From positions 191,429,298-191,493,297 of the forward strand of contig NC_134138.1 of the NCBI RefSeq assembly GCF_033958435.1: a stretch of DNA of 64,000 nucleotides, given 5' to 3'. The stretch's first letter is position 1. Every line of letters begins with the position of its first letter. Under the pieces are notes generated by a model. The model searched no databases. It had not been told where the DNA came from and worked only from the letters and a program-made list of their open reading frames with translations. The translations under genes and the position numbers were made by a program. Shown here one piece after another: positions 45,765-58,219 of the stretch. Source of the stretch: Carettochelys insculpta (Eukaryota > Chordata > Testudines > Carettochelyidae).

Positions 45765-48140
45765 AAGGAAGTGAAGACAACTACACAGAGGGCCCAGATA
45801 CTTGCTTTATGAAGGATTATCCTGAAGCCCTTGCAATCTCTCCAGTTGGAAGCCAACACCTGCTTTTAAAATGGGCGGCTGAATAGCATCAGCCTGTAGG
45901 ATGAACACAACAAGCTATGAGCCACAACAGAGTGTACATTAAACTGTTGGTGCATGTCTGAAATGAGCGGAGGTGTTCAATCAAGTGCTCTCAAAGTCTA
46001 CAGTACTAATGCACCTCTTGATGTGACCTGTTCCTATCAATATATAGCTCCTTCCATTTTAAATTTCATTCTTTAACATATTCTTACAGTATGAAATATA
46101 ACTCATAGTTCAGCCAAAAATAGCCTAGAAAAGGTTATAAGCAATCCACATCAGGGTGCATAGCGGCTCCAGACAGTCAAAGAATTTTTTTTTTTGTAGT
46201 GGGAAGGGTAGGAGTGGCAAGCACTGAAGTTTTATATATAGGGCAGGATGAGTCTATATGACTTTACTCTTAAAACACTTCCTTTGTGTTACTATAGACC
46301 AAGTACTGTTCTCCCTAGTATCTAGTAGAGCTGATGTAGCCTTGCCTATAAATACAGAGGATGTGATTCTGCACAATGAAACCCTGTATTCCTGTATCTC
46401 CCTGGAGCAGGCCAGTTTTGGTTCTTCCACTTCCTTCTCAGCAAGGTACTTAGTGCACCAGTGATAATTTTCAGACCAAATAAGCATGCTGAAGGATCAC
46501 TCATTTCCTAACCAGACACTGCAAACAGCCACCTGCTTGCCTGCAAGAGAGTGTGGGGAGGGAGACGAAGGGAAAGAAAACATGCAAGAATTGCTTGGTC
46601 TTGTTTCCAGTGTCGTTATTACACATGGTGGATATGCAAAACAGCAGAAAAGCCACTTCATCTACACAGGTTACATAGGCAACTTCTGTCTGGGGACATG
46701 GAAGCCCAGGGATGTTACATTTGGACTCTGTGTACATACCTACATACAAGCTTCAGACTTGGCAGTCTGTTCCAACCCACTCTGTGGGATAATATCTAAT
46801 GGGGGCAGTTTATGGTTAGTGCTAATATATGTTGCATGTTCACTTTGTCATTTGGTAAACATTATTTATCAAATGCTAGAGAAAAAAAAACAGCTCCAGC
46901 AATTTAAATTCTCCATAAATGTGTTGCACACAAAATGTGATATGCACATTACTCCCTGAATTAGAAGCCACAGACCAAGGAAAGCTGACTGGTGCCAAAC
47001 ACCTCTCCCCTGTCCTGTGGAGCACCCTCAGATGTTTCTCTAGTCAAGTATGTGCCTGACATTATGCAAGTCCCGAATCAATGCGTCTTACTTCTCACTT
47101 TAGGATCTTCCCCACACACAGAAAGAAAAAATCGTTAGCTATTTCGCAGAACTGAAACATCAGAACTATAGTCTGCTGCTCCCTATTCTGACTCGAAACA
47201 AACATAAGGACAAGTTCTCTCACTTAAAACAGGAGTTGTGTCTTGTAACCAGGACAGTATCTGGCACGTGATGCTCAAAACCGAAATTTTTCAGAACTCT
47301 TTTGTTACCCCAGGACTAATGTAAAATTAGCAGAGCCATTCAAGCACAGACACATATGATGTAAAGGAACACTAAATTCCCCATTGAAGTCAGAGTTCTG
47401 CTACAGAAGTCTGCAAGAGTAAAATAAGACCTCTCCTCTTTTGACTAGTTCTTCATAGAGGAACATCAAGGATCTACCTTTTAGCAACTTTTTTTAAAAG
47501 GACTCAGGAAGATTTTTTTTCTCCCACTAAAAGCAATGCATCATTTCTTTATGTTTGACATTCTAAATCCCCTTTAAATTTCTGTCTGTAATCCCAAACT
47601 GTTGATGTACCAAATCTATTTCTCCTGAAAACCTACTTTTTATTAAGCCCAGAGAGTAATGCCTATCTTTATAAGCATGCTCCCATACCCCACGGGTTAT
47701 TACCTTCAGAGCTATCTCAAAGCAGGAAGCTGCAGTCGGTGTTCAGCTAAGGCTCTCAAGGGAAGCAATAGAAATTTAATTTTCAGCATTAAAATTTTCA
47801 AAAGCTAGTCCAAGTGCAAATGGCCAATTGCATGCTGCAAATGGGGCTCACAGAATTACCTAGGAGCACAGGTGATTTTCAAAGTAGATCAGCTGTTTGT
47901 ACTCAAGTTACTTGAGCATTCCAGGGATTGAGTAGGTAAATATGGGATTTCCTGCCCCATCAGGAATTTCAGCAGCCCTACAGAGTGTGCAGCCAAGAGC
48001 ATTTTGACTTGTAGTCATGTTAGAGGCAGCACTGGTCAGCAGATACTGATTAAGCAAATCGGGCACTGGTCACTCATTGATTGCTCTGACCTCTACATAT
48101 CTGGGAATTCCACAGCAATTGATTTTATAAATGCAAACCC
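45765..48140. other. Unassigned non-coding sequence
   Basis: No repeat recognised. A plus-strand frame of 157 codons at 46486-46959 is the longest one outside repeats and the island. It has no recognisable domain, is covered by an antisense frame, and has no splice or start context I can trust. Confidence 0.35.
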
Positions 48141-48143
48141 TAA

Positions 48144-48529
48144 GGCTCTGTCTACACTTGCATTCTCTTTCGAAAGAGGTATGCAAATGAGGGCAATCGA
48201 AAATGCAAATTTGCATATCTGGCACCTCATTTGCATATTCTTATTTCAAAATAGCTTCTTTCGAAAGAAGAAAACCAGTGTAGACATTGCTCTTTCAAAA
48301 GTAAACCCCATCTTTGAAAGAATCCTTCTTCCGTTCTTTTATCGGAAGGAGACTTTCAAAGATGGGGTTTACTTTCAAAAAAGCAGCGTCTACACTGGTT
48401 TTCTTCTTTTGAAAGAAACGATTTTGAAATAAGAATATGCAAATGAGGTGCCAGATATGCAAATTTGCATTTTCGATTTCCCTCATTTGCATACCTCTTT
48501 ATAAAGAGAATGCAACTGTAGACACAGCC
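48144..48529. mobile_element. Palindromic Harbinger-type MITE rich in octamer motifs, 386 bp
   Basis: The terminal repeats GGCTCTGTCTACACTTGCAT and ATGCAACTGTAGACACAGCC are flanked by TAA (48141-48143) and TCA (48530-48532). The arms are inverted copies around a loop near 48340. They hold eight ATGCAAAT/ATTTGCAT octamers and the word AAAGATGGGGTTTACTTTC in both orientations. The family is that of 34516-34868. Frames of 142 and 65 codons on opposite strands are mirror images made by the palindrome. Confidence 0.85.
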
Positions 48530-48532
48530 TCA

Positions 48533-49182
48533 GGGAATTGAGGTGGGAGTGTTTTGTTTTTTTTTTGGAACTTGCAGTTCAGTTTGGGGACTACATAACA
48601 CCTGGCCATGAAACAGTGCTTTTTATTTGAGACAGAAAAAGGGTTGAGGTTTGCCCATACTCAGAGGCTGAGAAGATGCCAGTGCCTTTCAACAGGATCT
48701 ATGACCTAAGGAGGCTTCATTGAGTCACAATTAATCGACCAGCGCAGATTCATCTAGAAGTCATCATGCCCCTAGCTGGTGAATTCTCAGGAGCCATATG
48801 AGAAGCTACACCCTCTCCATCCCTGCCTGGGTTCGCTCAGTCCTTAACGTACTAGACACTGGTTCTTCGAGAGACACCAAGCAACATCATTGGCACGCCT
48901 CTCTAGACTTCCCCAAATAGCAGCAAGGAAGTCTGCACTGCAAGAGTGAGTCCAGAGTGAAGTTTAGAAGGAGCTGTTCCTACCTGGGAAGCCTCATTCC
49001 AATTAGGAAATGGATGACTGATCTGTAGTTAAACTGAATATAAATTTGGTGGTGTCTCCTTTGCTAAGATGGCGGTGTAAAGTGAGCAGCTAGTGGATCT
49101 GCTGTAAGCATAATTGCATTCTCCCCCTTTCTAGAAGCCTGAGTTGTGCCAGCTGTGAAGAACTTTGACTAGAGGACCGTAG
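48533..49182. other. Unassigned non-coding sequence
   Basis: No repeat or gene recognised. Confidence 0.35.
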
Positions 49183-49186
49183 AACA

Positions 49187-49795
49187 AGGAGTCCCATGGC
49201 ACCTTTAAGGCTAACAATTTTATTATGGCATAAGCTTTTGTGAGTTGCAACTCATTTATCAGATGCATGAAGAGAAATAAAAATAAACAGATAGTAGGGA
49301 TACAGAGACGGGATTGTTATATCAGAGCTAATTCAGTTATGGTGGATGTCAATAAGAAGGTGAGAATATCGAAAGTGGAAAAATTACTTATTGTAATGAG
49401 ACAGCCATTCCGAGTCCTTTTTCAGACCCATTCTGTTAGTGTCAAATTTGCATATGAATTCCAGGTTAGCAGTTTCACATTGCAGCCTTGTTTTGAAGTT
49501 GATTTGCTTGAAGACGGCAACTTCCAAGTCTGTAATTGTTTGTCCAGGGAGGTTAAAATGTTCTCCCACTGGCTTTTGTATGTTACCATTGATGTCTGAT
49601 TTGTGTCCATTTATTCTGTTGTGTGGAGACAGTCTGATATGTCCAATGTGCAAGGCAAAAGGGCATTGATGGCACATGATGATATTTATCACATTAGTAG
49701 ATGTGCAGGTGAACGAGCCTTTGTGGGTATGGCTGATGTAATTAGGTCCTATGATGGTGTCACTAGTGGTTAGGACTAACACAGCTACCTCTGAA
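49187..49795 (-). mobile_element. Penelope-like copy with inverted tail fragment at its head
   Basis: The left end carries the tail in reverse (ggagtcccatggcaccttta, then cataagcttttgtgagttgc). The coding remnant follows inward. At the 5'-truncated end, 49768-49795 reads ACTAACACAGCTACCTCTGA on the plus strand, which is the outermost part of a Penelope tail in the opposite orientation. The locus is thus a long minus copy joined head-on to a ~28-bp piece of an inverted one. Confidence 0.75.
49384..49782 (-). pseudogene. GIY-YIG endonuclease domain of a Penelope-like element
   Basis: A 132-codon open stretch includes FTCTSTNVINIIMCHQCPFA, HIGHIRLSPHNRINGHKSDI, NIQKPVGEHFNLPGQTITDL and ANLEFICKFDTNRM. 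The order C-x2-C, (Y)IG, R-x2-G-H, EHF is that of the endonuclease C-terminal to Penelope reverse transcriptase, which nicks the target during insertion. The usual YIGQT is here HIGHI, so the catalytic tyrosine is changed. The reverse transcriptase is missing. The open frame is a decayed fragment, not a gene. Confidence 0.85.
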
Positions 49796-50147
49796 ACCTG
49801 TCTAGTGGCTGAGTTCCCCTCCTAGGGGAGCAGGTGTATCTGTGAAATCATGATAGAGAAACATGTCTGAAGAAAGGAATACTATTAATTCTCTACAAAT
49901 AAGCCAGTGACAGCATTAATGATGACAGAACTGCAACATAAAGGACAACTGTTGATGAACGAAAACAAAGTTAGTTGGTGACAAATAGTATAACTTGACC
50001 AGGATGCACTATGGGTGGGTATGTACAGGAGCTGATCACTGTGAGAAGCCACTTTCCACTGACAGACTGTTCAGTTGCCCATTCCCATGTTGATATGAAC
50101 GGGGTTGCTCTGTACTTTATTATGGGCTATGATGAGGTACAAATGTA

Positions 50148-50565
50148 CAGTAGTCCCTCGTGTTATGCGAGGGTTGTGTTCCCATGCACCCTCGCATAAC
50201 TTAAATTTTGCATGTTGGGAGGGCAGCTATTTCTCCAGCAGAATGCGTGTTCTGCAGCCGGAGAAGCAGTAGGAGCACCTGGAGCACAATTGGCAGAGGG
50301 TTAAGCCTGTCAGTGGGTTGAGGCCATGGAAGGGGGACAGGGGGGTTAAGCCTGGGGTGGGTTAGGGCTGTAGGGTGTGGAGTTGAGCTGGAGCCAGGTC
50401 ACGGGGAGAGGGGCAAGCCAGGCCATGGGGGATTTGAACCAGGGTGGGAGGGCATTGAACTGGGCTACACAGGACTGGGGGGTTGAGCCAGGGCTGGGGC
50501 GAGTGGTGGGATTTTGAGTTGCACTTGGTTTGCAAATGGAAATCACACATTTTGAGGGTTTACTG
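50148..50565. mobile_element. pogo/Tc1-mariner-like non-autonomous element, 418 bp
   Basis: The ends CAGTAGTCCCTCGTGTTATG and GAGGGTTTACTG are inverted repeats, and TA stands on both sides (50146-50147 and 50566-50567), the target of the Tc1/mariner/pogo superfamily. The core is G-rich on the plus strand and made of degenerate repeats around GGGTTGAGCC/GGGTTAAGCC. Frames on the minus strand are Pro-rich by composition. Confidence 0.75.
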
Positions 50566-50567
50566 TA

Positions 50568-51364
50568 TTTCCTCTTGTACATACTCCACCTCTACCTGTC
50601 AAAGCAGATGTGTGTAGCCGAGAACATTGTCTATTACTACGTTAGGGATGAACCCCAGCTTCCATGCTTTTCACTGACATGACACCAGATTTCTAAGCAC
50701 AATCAATTAAGATTAGAGGTTGGTAATCTCCATACTAATAGTCTCTCAGTGTCAATTGATTTGCATATTACAACTGCAAGAGCTCTGTTACCGCCCTTCC
50801 TTCACTCCCTCATTATACAAGGATATGTTGGCCTACCTTTTCAATGGCATGACACACAAGAGCCCACAGTAGTTTCTCAATAAAACCCACTTTTCCTTAC
50901 CATTGCTTTAACTGTGCTTTTTCTGACTAGGCATTATAAATGGCTCATCACCAAACCCATCCATCCTGCGCTCCTGTCATCAGCTCCTATGCACGTGTAT
51001 CATTGCTTGAATGAAGAGAGCAGCACAACAACTGCTAAAGTTCTCAAAAATGTTCCATCTCCTCGGTGACTTTAGTAAAGTCACTGCTGGTCACAGAAGC
51101 ACATTGTTCATGCAGCATTTTAAGTTCACCAGGAAGAGCTATCCTCTTCCTTCCCCAGCTGAAGCCTGCATTGTTTACATCCATTCCTGCCATTGGTTGG
51201 ATGGGCACCATCCTTTACAACAAATGTAAAGTTAGCTGGTGACTTGCACATAGTGGGTAGCAGAGTTCTAATGGGTGGGGGTGAGTAAAAGACTTCGCAG
51301 GTTACTTCCCTACTTACTCTTCCTGTTGTTGTGGCCTGACCCTGGTCCTGCCTCCCTTACCTGG
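50568..51364. other. Unassigned non-coding sequence
   Basis: No gene or named repeat recognised. Confidence 0.35.
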
Positions 51365-52106
51365 GGCGGAAGAATCCCAAGCATTGTTACAGGCTGGAGA
51401 CCAACTGGCTCAGCAGCAGTATGATGGAAAGGGACCTAGGGGTTATGGTGGATGAAAGTCTGGATATGAATAAACAGTGTGCCCTTGTAGCCAAGAAGGC
51501 TAACGGCATACTAGAGTGCATTAGGAGGAGCATTTCGAGCAGATCTAGAGAAGTAGTTATTCCTCTTTATTTGGCACTGGTGAGGCCACATCTGGATTAT
51601 TGTGTCCAGTTTGGGCCCCCCAGCATAAAAAGGATGTGGATTTGCTGGAGCAGGTTCATCGAAGGGCACCAAAAATGATTAAGGGTCTGGAGCACAAGAC
51701 CTATGAGGATAGGCTGAGGGATTTGGGCTTGTTTAGTTTACAGAAGAGAAGACTTAGAGGTGATTTAATAGCAGCCTTCAACTTCCTGAAGGGGAGCTCT
51801 AAAAAGGAGGGTGAGAAACTGTTTTCAGTGGTGTCAGATGGTAGAACAACGAGTAATGGTCTGAAGTTGAAGAGGGAGAGGTGTAGGTTAGATATTAGGA
51901 AAAACTACTTCACCAGGTGGGAGGCGAAGCATTGGAATGCATTGCCTAGAGAGGTGGTGGATTCTCCATCCCTTGAGGTTTTTAAGTCCTGGCTGGAGAA
52001 GGTCCGGGCTGGGATGATTTAGTGGGGGTTGATCCTGCTTGAAGCAGGGGGCTGGACTAGATGACCTCCTGAGGTCCCTTCCAGCCCCGTGATTCTGTGA
52101 TACCCC
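51365..52106 (+). mobile_element. CR1 LINE, 5'-truncated
   Basis: The plus strand starts in ORF2 near GGAAGAATCCCAAGCATTGT, proceeds to the end of ORF2 at about 52022, and finishes with GCTGGACTAGATGACCTCCT, GAGGTCCCTTCCAGCCCCGT and GATTCTGTGATAC. It covers almost the same region as the minus copy at 15558-16456 and is less damaged in its 3' UTR. Confidence 0.92.
51421..52022 (+). pseudogene. CR1 ORF2 C-terminus
   Basis: The first frame (51421-51678) has RDLGVMVDESLDMNKQCALV and [20 protein letters not shown]. After a frameshift at about 51620-51640 the second (to 52022) has [40 protein letters not shown] and KAGMI-like RAGMI at the end. These are the thumb-and-tail segments of CR1 reverse transcriptase. 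Endonuclease and RT palm are missing. Confidence 0.9.
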
Positions 52107-54985
52107 AAAGCACAAAGTATTGGGAAGAGTACTACTCACTGCTGCACATCTAAATCACTCCCTTTGAAATTTCTTCTGAATGTATGTCATCCTCCGAGCT
52201 CGTAGTCCCAGAACATCTGATTTGCTCTAAAATGTCTGCTTAGGATTTTTACACACACACACACACACGCACACGTACGTTGGTATCTACCTGGTCCCAA
52301 TAGGAGTTGGATGATGTAGTTCTTACAAAGCAAATCTCTGTAACTATTTATTGTACCCACATGCACCAGGGCATGGGGAATTCTCCATATTTTTAATGAA
52401 GGTGGTCAATTTACTTTTTACATTGAAAGATCCACTATGCTTGTTGCCCTGTTATTTTACATATATTTCAATGCTGCCCCAAAGCCTCATGCTATTGTAA
52501 GTGTTGGTTCACATTGTTTCAGTGGATGTCACTCCATTATTCCCTTTCCAACCTTTCCATGCACAAAGTTTGATCCCTCACAGCTGTTGTTGCAGGAGAG
52601 CACCCTAGACAGAGTAGCTCAGTCAGCTGGCTGTATTACTTCCCCGCAACCTACTCCATCCCACTGCAATATGAATACTTCTGTAGTGGCATTCTGGGGC
52701 TTGCCACCAGCCAAGGAAGCCTGGTAACAGGTCCACTAAGCTGTACTACAGACCCAAAACTGGAAAAGAAAAATATAACCCTCCCACCTTTAGCCAACGG
52801 CTATTTCTTTCCTCCTTCTGCTGATTCTGCAGGATCTGAGAGTTTTGGGCAATTGCCCTGGGATACAGTTAACAAAATGTTTGCCTCCTTGATGATCGGG
52901 GACGTATGTCCTTAATGAGATTCCCAGGAAATTTCTCTTGTTGTGGTCCTGCTTTGGGGCAGGAGTTACCTGTGGAAATAGAAAATCGGACCCTCCATGT
53001 TATTGTATCTTCACTCTATTGAAGTCAAAAAGGGAATTTTCACCTGAGCAAGGACAGAGGACAAACTGAGAAAGGCCTTCAAGATGGGTGCTGAATCCCA
53101 GTTAGTCAAAACATTGTTGCTGCAGGAATTAAAAATAAAACATTACAAATATGTTTTTAGCCAAAGAAGAATGATGCAGAATAAGGGAGGGGATGCTATA
53201 GAATCTAAACATGAGCCAATATAAAAATCCATACTCCCTGTAAGGAGAGGATTGCATCCCAGTTAAAATAATGAAGTTTCTGCCTCTGTTTAAAAACACA
53301 CACACCCATTAACCTAGTCATTTGAATAAGCAGCAGGTAACTCATGGGCAAGTTCAAATGTAGGTCAGAAACTCTGCACTGGAGAAAATTAAAAGACTCT
53401 TCACGTGGAGGAATTAGACAGCCTCATGCACTTCCCTGCCATATAATTTTCTTGCATACTCAATGTGAGATGAATTGTTTGCCCTCCCAGGGCCGCATCA
53501 TACTTTATGTGTAAATCAGGGCAGAAATGTGCCAAAAGATCTGAAGCAACCTAGAATTAAGAACTGTACCACATTGCACCTTCCAATACCAGCACTTTAC
53601 AAGCTGGTATAGGGAGCTGGTACCCGACAGCCTTCTCTTTACTGTTTCTTCTGTTCATCTTCAGTAGATGACTGGCAAAAAAGGCAACTAGACCCATAAC
53701 ACAGTACAGTGTTTCACTCCTGCATAGGACTGCTGTGCCGCATGCGCAACACTGAAGCATAGCAGCAAGCTCTAGAGCCAATGAATACATTCCCGCTGTG
53801 CGACTGTGTAGAAGTGTTTTAAACCCGTATATAAAAATAAAAAAAGTTGACACGCAAGAGTGATGGTAAAGTTTTAAAACTTTAGCAAAAATGTGGCCAG
53901 TGGAGCCTGATTTCTTTCATGTGACAGGGGAAACGTTTGATCTCCACAATTTGGTGTGGTTAGTGACCTATTGTTACAACCTTGGTCCAATTCATGTGAC
54001 ATTGGGCAGGAAATAAATATCAATCTATTACCAGTGCACAGTAGTTTCAGTCATAGCAACCCTCCTACTGCCAGCATACCAGAGAATCTGCCTGATTGGC
54101 CTTTCTTAAAACAGACCATGTCCCAGGTCCAAAGGATTTAATACACAAAGCTTGGTTGATTGGTATCAGTCCAGCAATTCCTATTGTTTCTCTTACATTT
54201 GGAACAGACTTTGATGTCTGTTAGTCTATTGCAGAGGAGTTGCTACAAAGAATGAACAATTGCTAATCTGAAAATTAGATCTATTCAACACCAAATGATA
54301 CTGGCATATTGTAACACTGTACCTTAAGCGGCAGAACACAGAAAGAACTCTTTAGTTCCCAGTATTGTCAGATCCTCAGACTTTATTCCCAAGCACAGTT
54401 ATTTATCATTCACTGCCCTTAAAATAATACATTTCCTTACCTTTAATTCCCTCAAATTTTCTCCAGCTGCCTTCTTTTTGTTTCTCTTTGCCTTGTCCTG
54501 TAGACATATTTAAATTTTTCTTTGTTTTGTAATCTACATTTTTTTTCATACCCTAAAATTACAGCCTTTGCAGTTCACAATACCGTAGAAAGTCCCTCCT
54601 TTGAAACAGCAGAACATGGTACAATTTTAGCATCATATAATTTCCTGCGTAATTGTTAAATCATTTTCTTCCTTTTCACCCTCCCCCTCTCTTTTAAAGA
54701 AAGAAACTGCATCTCTAGAGAGACAGGAAACTTAAAAAACCTCTAACACCATGCTGCATTGTGCCACACAGTTATCACAACATCAAAAGCAAATCTTTCA
54801 GCAGTGCAAGAACTTTTCCTATCTATTGTTTCAGTCAGTCAGTCGTAAAGTCTGTATGCTCCAAGGAACTTTAGGTTTCCAAATAAAAAACCTCCTCATG
54901 TGTCTGTGGCACTGTATTCCCAAATATCATATCATGAAAATATTAAAATATCACTGTTCATAACATGTTCTTGTGCACCATCTGG
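52107..54985. other. Unassigned non-coding sequence
   Basis: No gene recognised. A (CA)n tract lies at about 52252-52274. Open frames of 96 and 98 codons (52437-52727 plus, 53557-53853 minus) show no domain. Confidence 0.35.
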
Positions 54986-55950
54986 GCCTCCCCCATGATC
55001 CTGAAATAATCTGTCAAACTAAAGATAACCAGATTTTCACTCTCTTTGTTGTGTTGATGTTTGTCATCATGGATTTCACTTTAATGCTCCAATTACATTT
55101 CTGACATTCTTACACACTGAATGGCACTAATGACTTTCATTATTATTTACGCACTTGCTCTCCCTCACAACGTGCACTCTCTCACAGCAGTCTCTCTGAT
55201 ATAAGGCTAATGAATTTTAGCTTCCCATTGCATACAAGCTCATGAGTAATGACCCAGGTTTTACATCTCTTTATAAAGCCCACAAACTTAGGCTCCCATT
55301 GTAATAAAGGGTGGACATAATACATTTATTTTTCCCCCTTAGTGAAAGCAAACATATGGATAAAATCAAGTTTAAATTAACATATGCAAATTTAATCGAA
55401 AGCAAATATACATCAAGCGGTTCCCCAGGAGAAATCTAAATCTTCCTAAATTAGTGGCACGTAGCAAACAGTTTAATAATGCCTATTATTATCATCAACT
55501 TTAATTTTTCATGATAACTTTTTTTAAATCAACTTCAAGCCCATCAGACAGCAGCGATACAAACATGTTGATTTTACATAAGAGATTTCTGCATTATGTG
55601 CTACATCACCAAGATCAACTATTCATGTGGTTTAATTATTAAAAATACTGAATTCCTCCTCAGCTAAAGGAAGAAGAAAACAAGGTTGCTAACAGCCAAA
55701 TGAAGAGTAGTCATGACAAATATTAATTACTGCCTTTCAGAGTGACTAAGATAATACAATAGACCAGAGCCCAGAACACGCTGAAAGACACTTTGGAGCA
55801 CAGAGCAGTGCTGGAAAGCAATTTAGGACTCTGTGTTTTAGCAATGATTTGAGCTGCAACCTGCATAAACTGTACATGTCTGACTGCCTGCACTGCCATT
55901 GGGAATCTGATTCCACCAGCCAAATTTAAATTTGCTGGCAATCATGGGAA
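54986..55950. other. Repeat-free AT-rich block, candidate conserved non-coding DNA
   Basis: About 1 kb free of any transposon trace, with many homeodomain-like TAAT cores, an ATGCAAAT octamer (near 55384) and no usable frame. Such composition is common in developmental enhancers, but conservation cannot be judged from one sequence. Confidence 0.25.
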
Positions 55951-58138
55951 AGACTGATTAATTGATACTATAGTTACTCCAATCCCATTTGCCATATATG
56001 GAACTCAAAACTGATACCAGAGCATCCTCCACAGGGTACATGCAAGGAAGTCTTTGATGCCATTCCACAGTGAACTTGCCTGTTTGACCTCAGCCAAGAG
56101 CCTTGCTACCCAGGGAGCTATTATCTATTTTTATAGAGAATATAAAAAGTATATATATACATGGAAGCAAATTCAATGCTTAACCATGAATAAACGTTGA
56201 AAAATTCAACCGCAATGAGCATTGTGATGTACTGGAGAAGCGATAGGGATCATTTGATTGAATCTGCAACCTCCTGGCTCTGTCCTGATCCCCAAGATTG
56301 ATGCTGCATTCCCAGAACTTGGGTTTGTTTTGATGAAGAGCTTTGGAAGCTGCCTGCTCTCCCAAACACTGCCCTTTGATATGTGTGCATACCTCCCACA
56401 TGCCCCTTTTGCTAAATCAGCTGGGCAAGCATGAAGAACAAACACCCATGAAAACTATTCCATTTTATGTGATCCAGGGTTCCCTGAAAGGCCAATAGAT
56501 ACTGTATACACTGCTATGGCCTAGGGCCTGGAAAGTCTGCAACTGGTCCTTAAGCCATGCAACATCGTAAAAAATATTTTCTATAGGCCTGATCCAAAGC
56601 CCCTTGAAGCCAATGGAAAGACTCCCCTTGAATTTACTGGGCACTGCAGTAGGTCCTAAACTGGTGAAGGCTGAGCTCACTACAGACCTGGTTCTAATCT
56701 CAATTATTCTGCTAGAATTTAAGAGAAGTCAATGTTTTAAAAACACCTGAGGGATCAGAATCAAGCTCTCAGTTCTCTCCTACGTTACTTTACATTTTGC
56801 CTCCCTTGCCTAATGCTAGTGAAAATATATTTTATGTACAGATACTTGTGCTATTTTTAAAGCTGCAGCTAGAATCAAGGCACCAGAGTCCAAGGATGGC
56901 TCTAAGCAAAGAGCTAGACTGAAGCAGAGAAGGAGAGAGAGGAGCTTCAGGGATGATGCCGCCCTCCTTATTCTAAAAATGATCCTTTAAGTGTTGGAAG
57001 AAGGTTGCTTCTTCTGTACTATTCTAATAGGGATGCTAAACTTATGTCATGTGAATTAGCATTTAGTCTTGGATAATCTCTTCCAGGCAGATAGTTAAAT
57101 ACAGTGTTTCTGAACTGGTTTCCCAAGTGTCATCTGCTCTCTGAGCATCTTGTTGTTTTTCTTCACCTACTTCGACAATCAGTTATAGGGGCATTGGTAT
57201 TTGAAATATCCTATTTGCATAATATCTATATTTATATTCTTAAACATTCATCCTATAATGGGCACATATTGTGTGGCAGGCTTGCATTTAGGGTCAGATC
57301 TTGCTTTACTTGTACACTCAAAAGTGCCATCAAAGAGTTTTAGGAGTATGAACCTGTTCACATTTAAATGAATTTAAAGAAAAAATAAGCAGATCAAGTT
57401 AACAGTGCTCATAGAATGCTGGATTGTGACCCTAACTTCTACGCTGCTTTCAAATGCTTGATGTTGAAGGTAAACTACTTTTTAAAATTTCTTTTAGTAG
57501 CTGCTGATCTTGCAGGGTATTGAAATGTTGTAATAGTTGAGAATGCAGTTAAATAGGATCAGCTCTACCTGTATGTTTTGCCATATCATTCAGAGAAAGT
57601 TGCACACATAATAATCTAAAGAGTCTAAAGAGTCCCTGAGAATTTTTAATCTACTTGACTATTATTAATAGCACTTACACAAAGGGCAAGAGGCTGATTA
57701 AAGTATAGGAGACAAAATTCATAATAAAAAACACTTAAACTAATCTATATAACCTCCCCATAAAAAGATATTAAAACAACTAGAGATTATCTTTATTTAT
57801 AGCAATGTCACATGAAGGAAAATTAGTCATAGTTTAGCAGGTGGTGTGATAGAATTGCAGATGCAAACTAAGAACCATCCTAGTGCAGGCCAAACTCCTG
57901 ATTAAGTCAACAGTCTGCATACTAATAGTATAACCTAGAGTCAAAGGTTTTTAAGAAGTTTACATTATGTTCAAAATCGTCTATTACATTTATACATTTA
58001 ATCTTCAAAAACACTTTTTTTGTTTTATTTACATTTGTAATGAAATTCTACTGGTCTGAAGTCATAAAATATGGAGGAATTGCTTGTCCTGAGATATTCA
58101 CAAGCCCCCCCAACACATTTCCCTCTAGCTGGACACTC
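55951..58138. other. Unassigned non-coding sequence
   Basis: A short reptile-type hairpin lies at about 56583-56660: 'aggcctgatccaaagcccct' faces 'gggcactgcagtaggtcc', with 'gaagccaatggaaagactcc' between. Otherwise nothing is recognised. Confidence 0.35.
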
Positions 58139-58140
58139 AG

Positions 58141-58219
58141 GCCTTGGTCACGCTAGCCCCTCCTTTCAGAAGGGCTAAGGTAATATGTCACTTTGGAACA
58201 TGCAGTGCCTTCATTGTCC
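58141..58219 (+). mobile_element. MITE terminal arm fragment
   Basis: GGCCTTGGTCACGCTAGCCC followed by CTCCTTTCAGAAGGGCTAAG matches the arm at 58855-58920 in the same orientation. It carries an internal deletion between two ATGC words and then joins Penelope sequence at about 58208-58219. Confidence 0.55.

Noticed and set aside
46486..46959. 157-codon plus-strand frame
   Set aside because: It has no recognised domain, a shadowing antisense frame, and unremarkable composition. It is compatible with chance.
48004..48432. 142-codon plus frame with a similar minus frame at 48295-48492
   Set aside because: Both arise from the inverted arms of a MITE, and the peptides are copies of each other.
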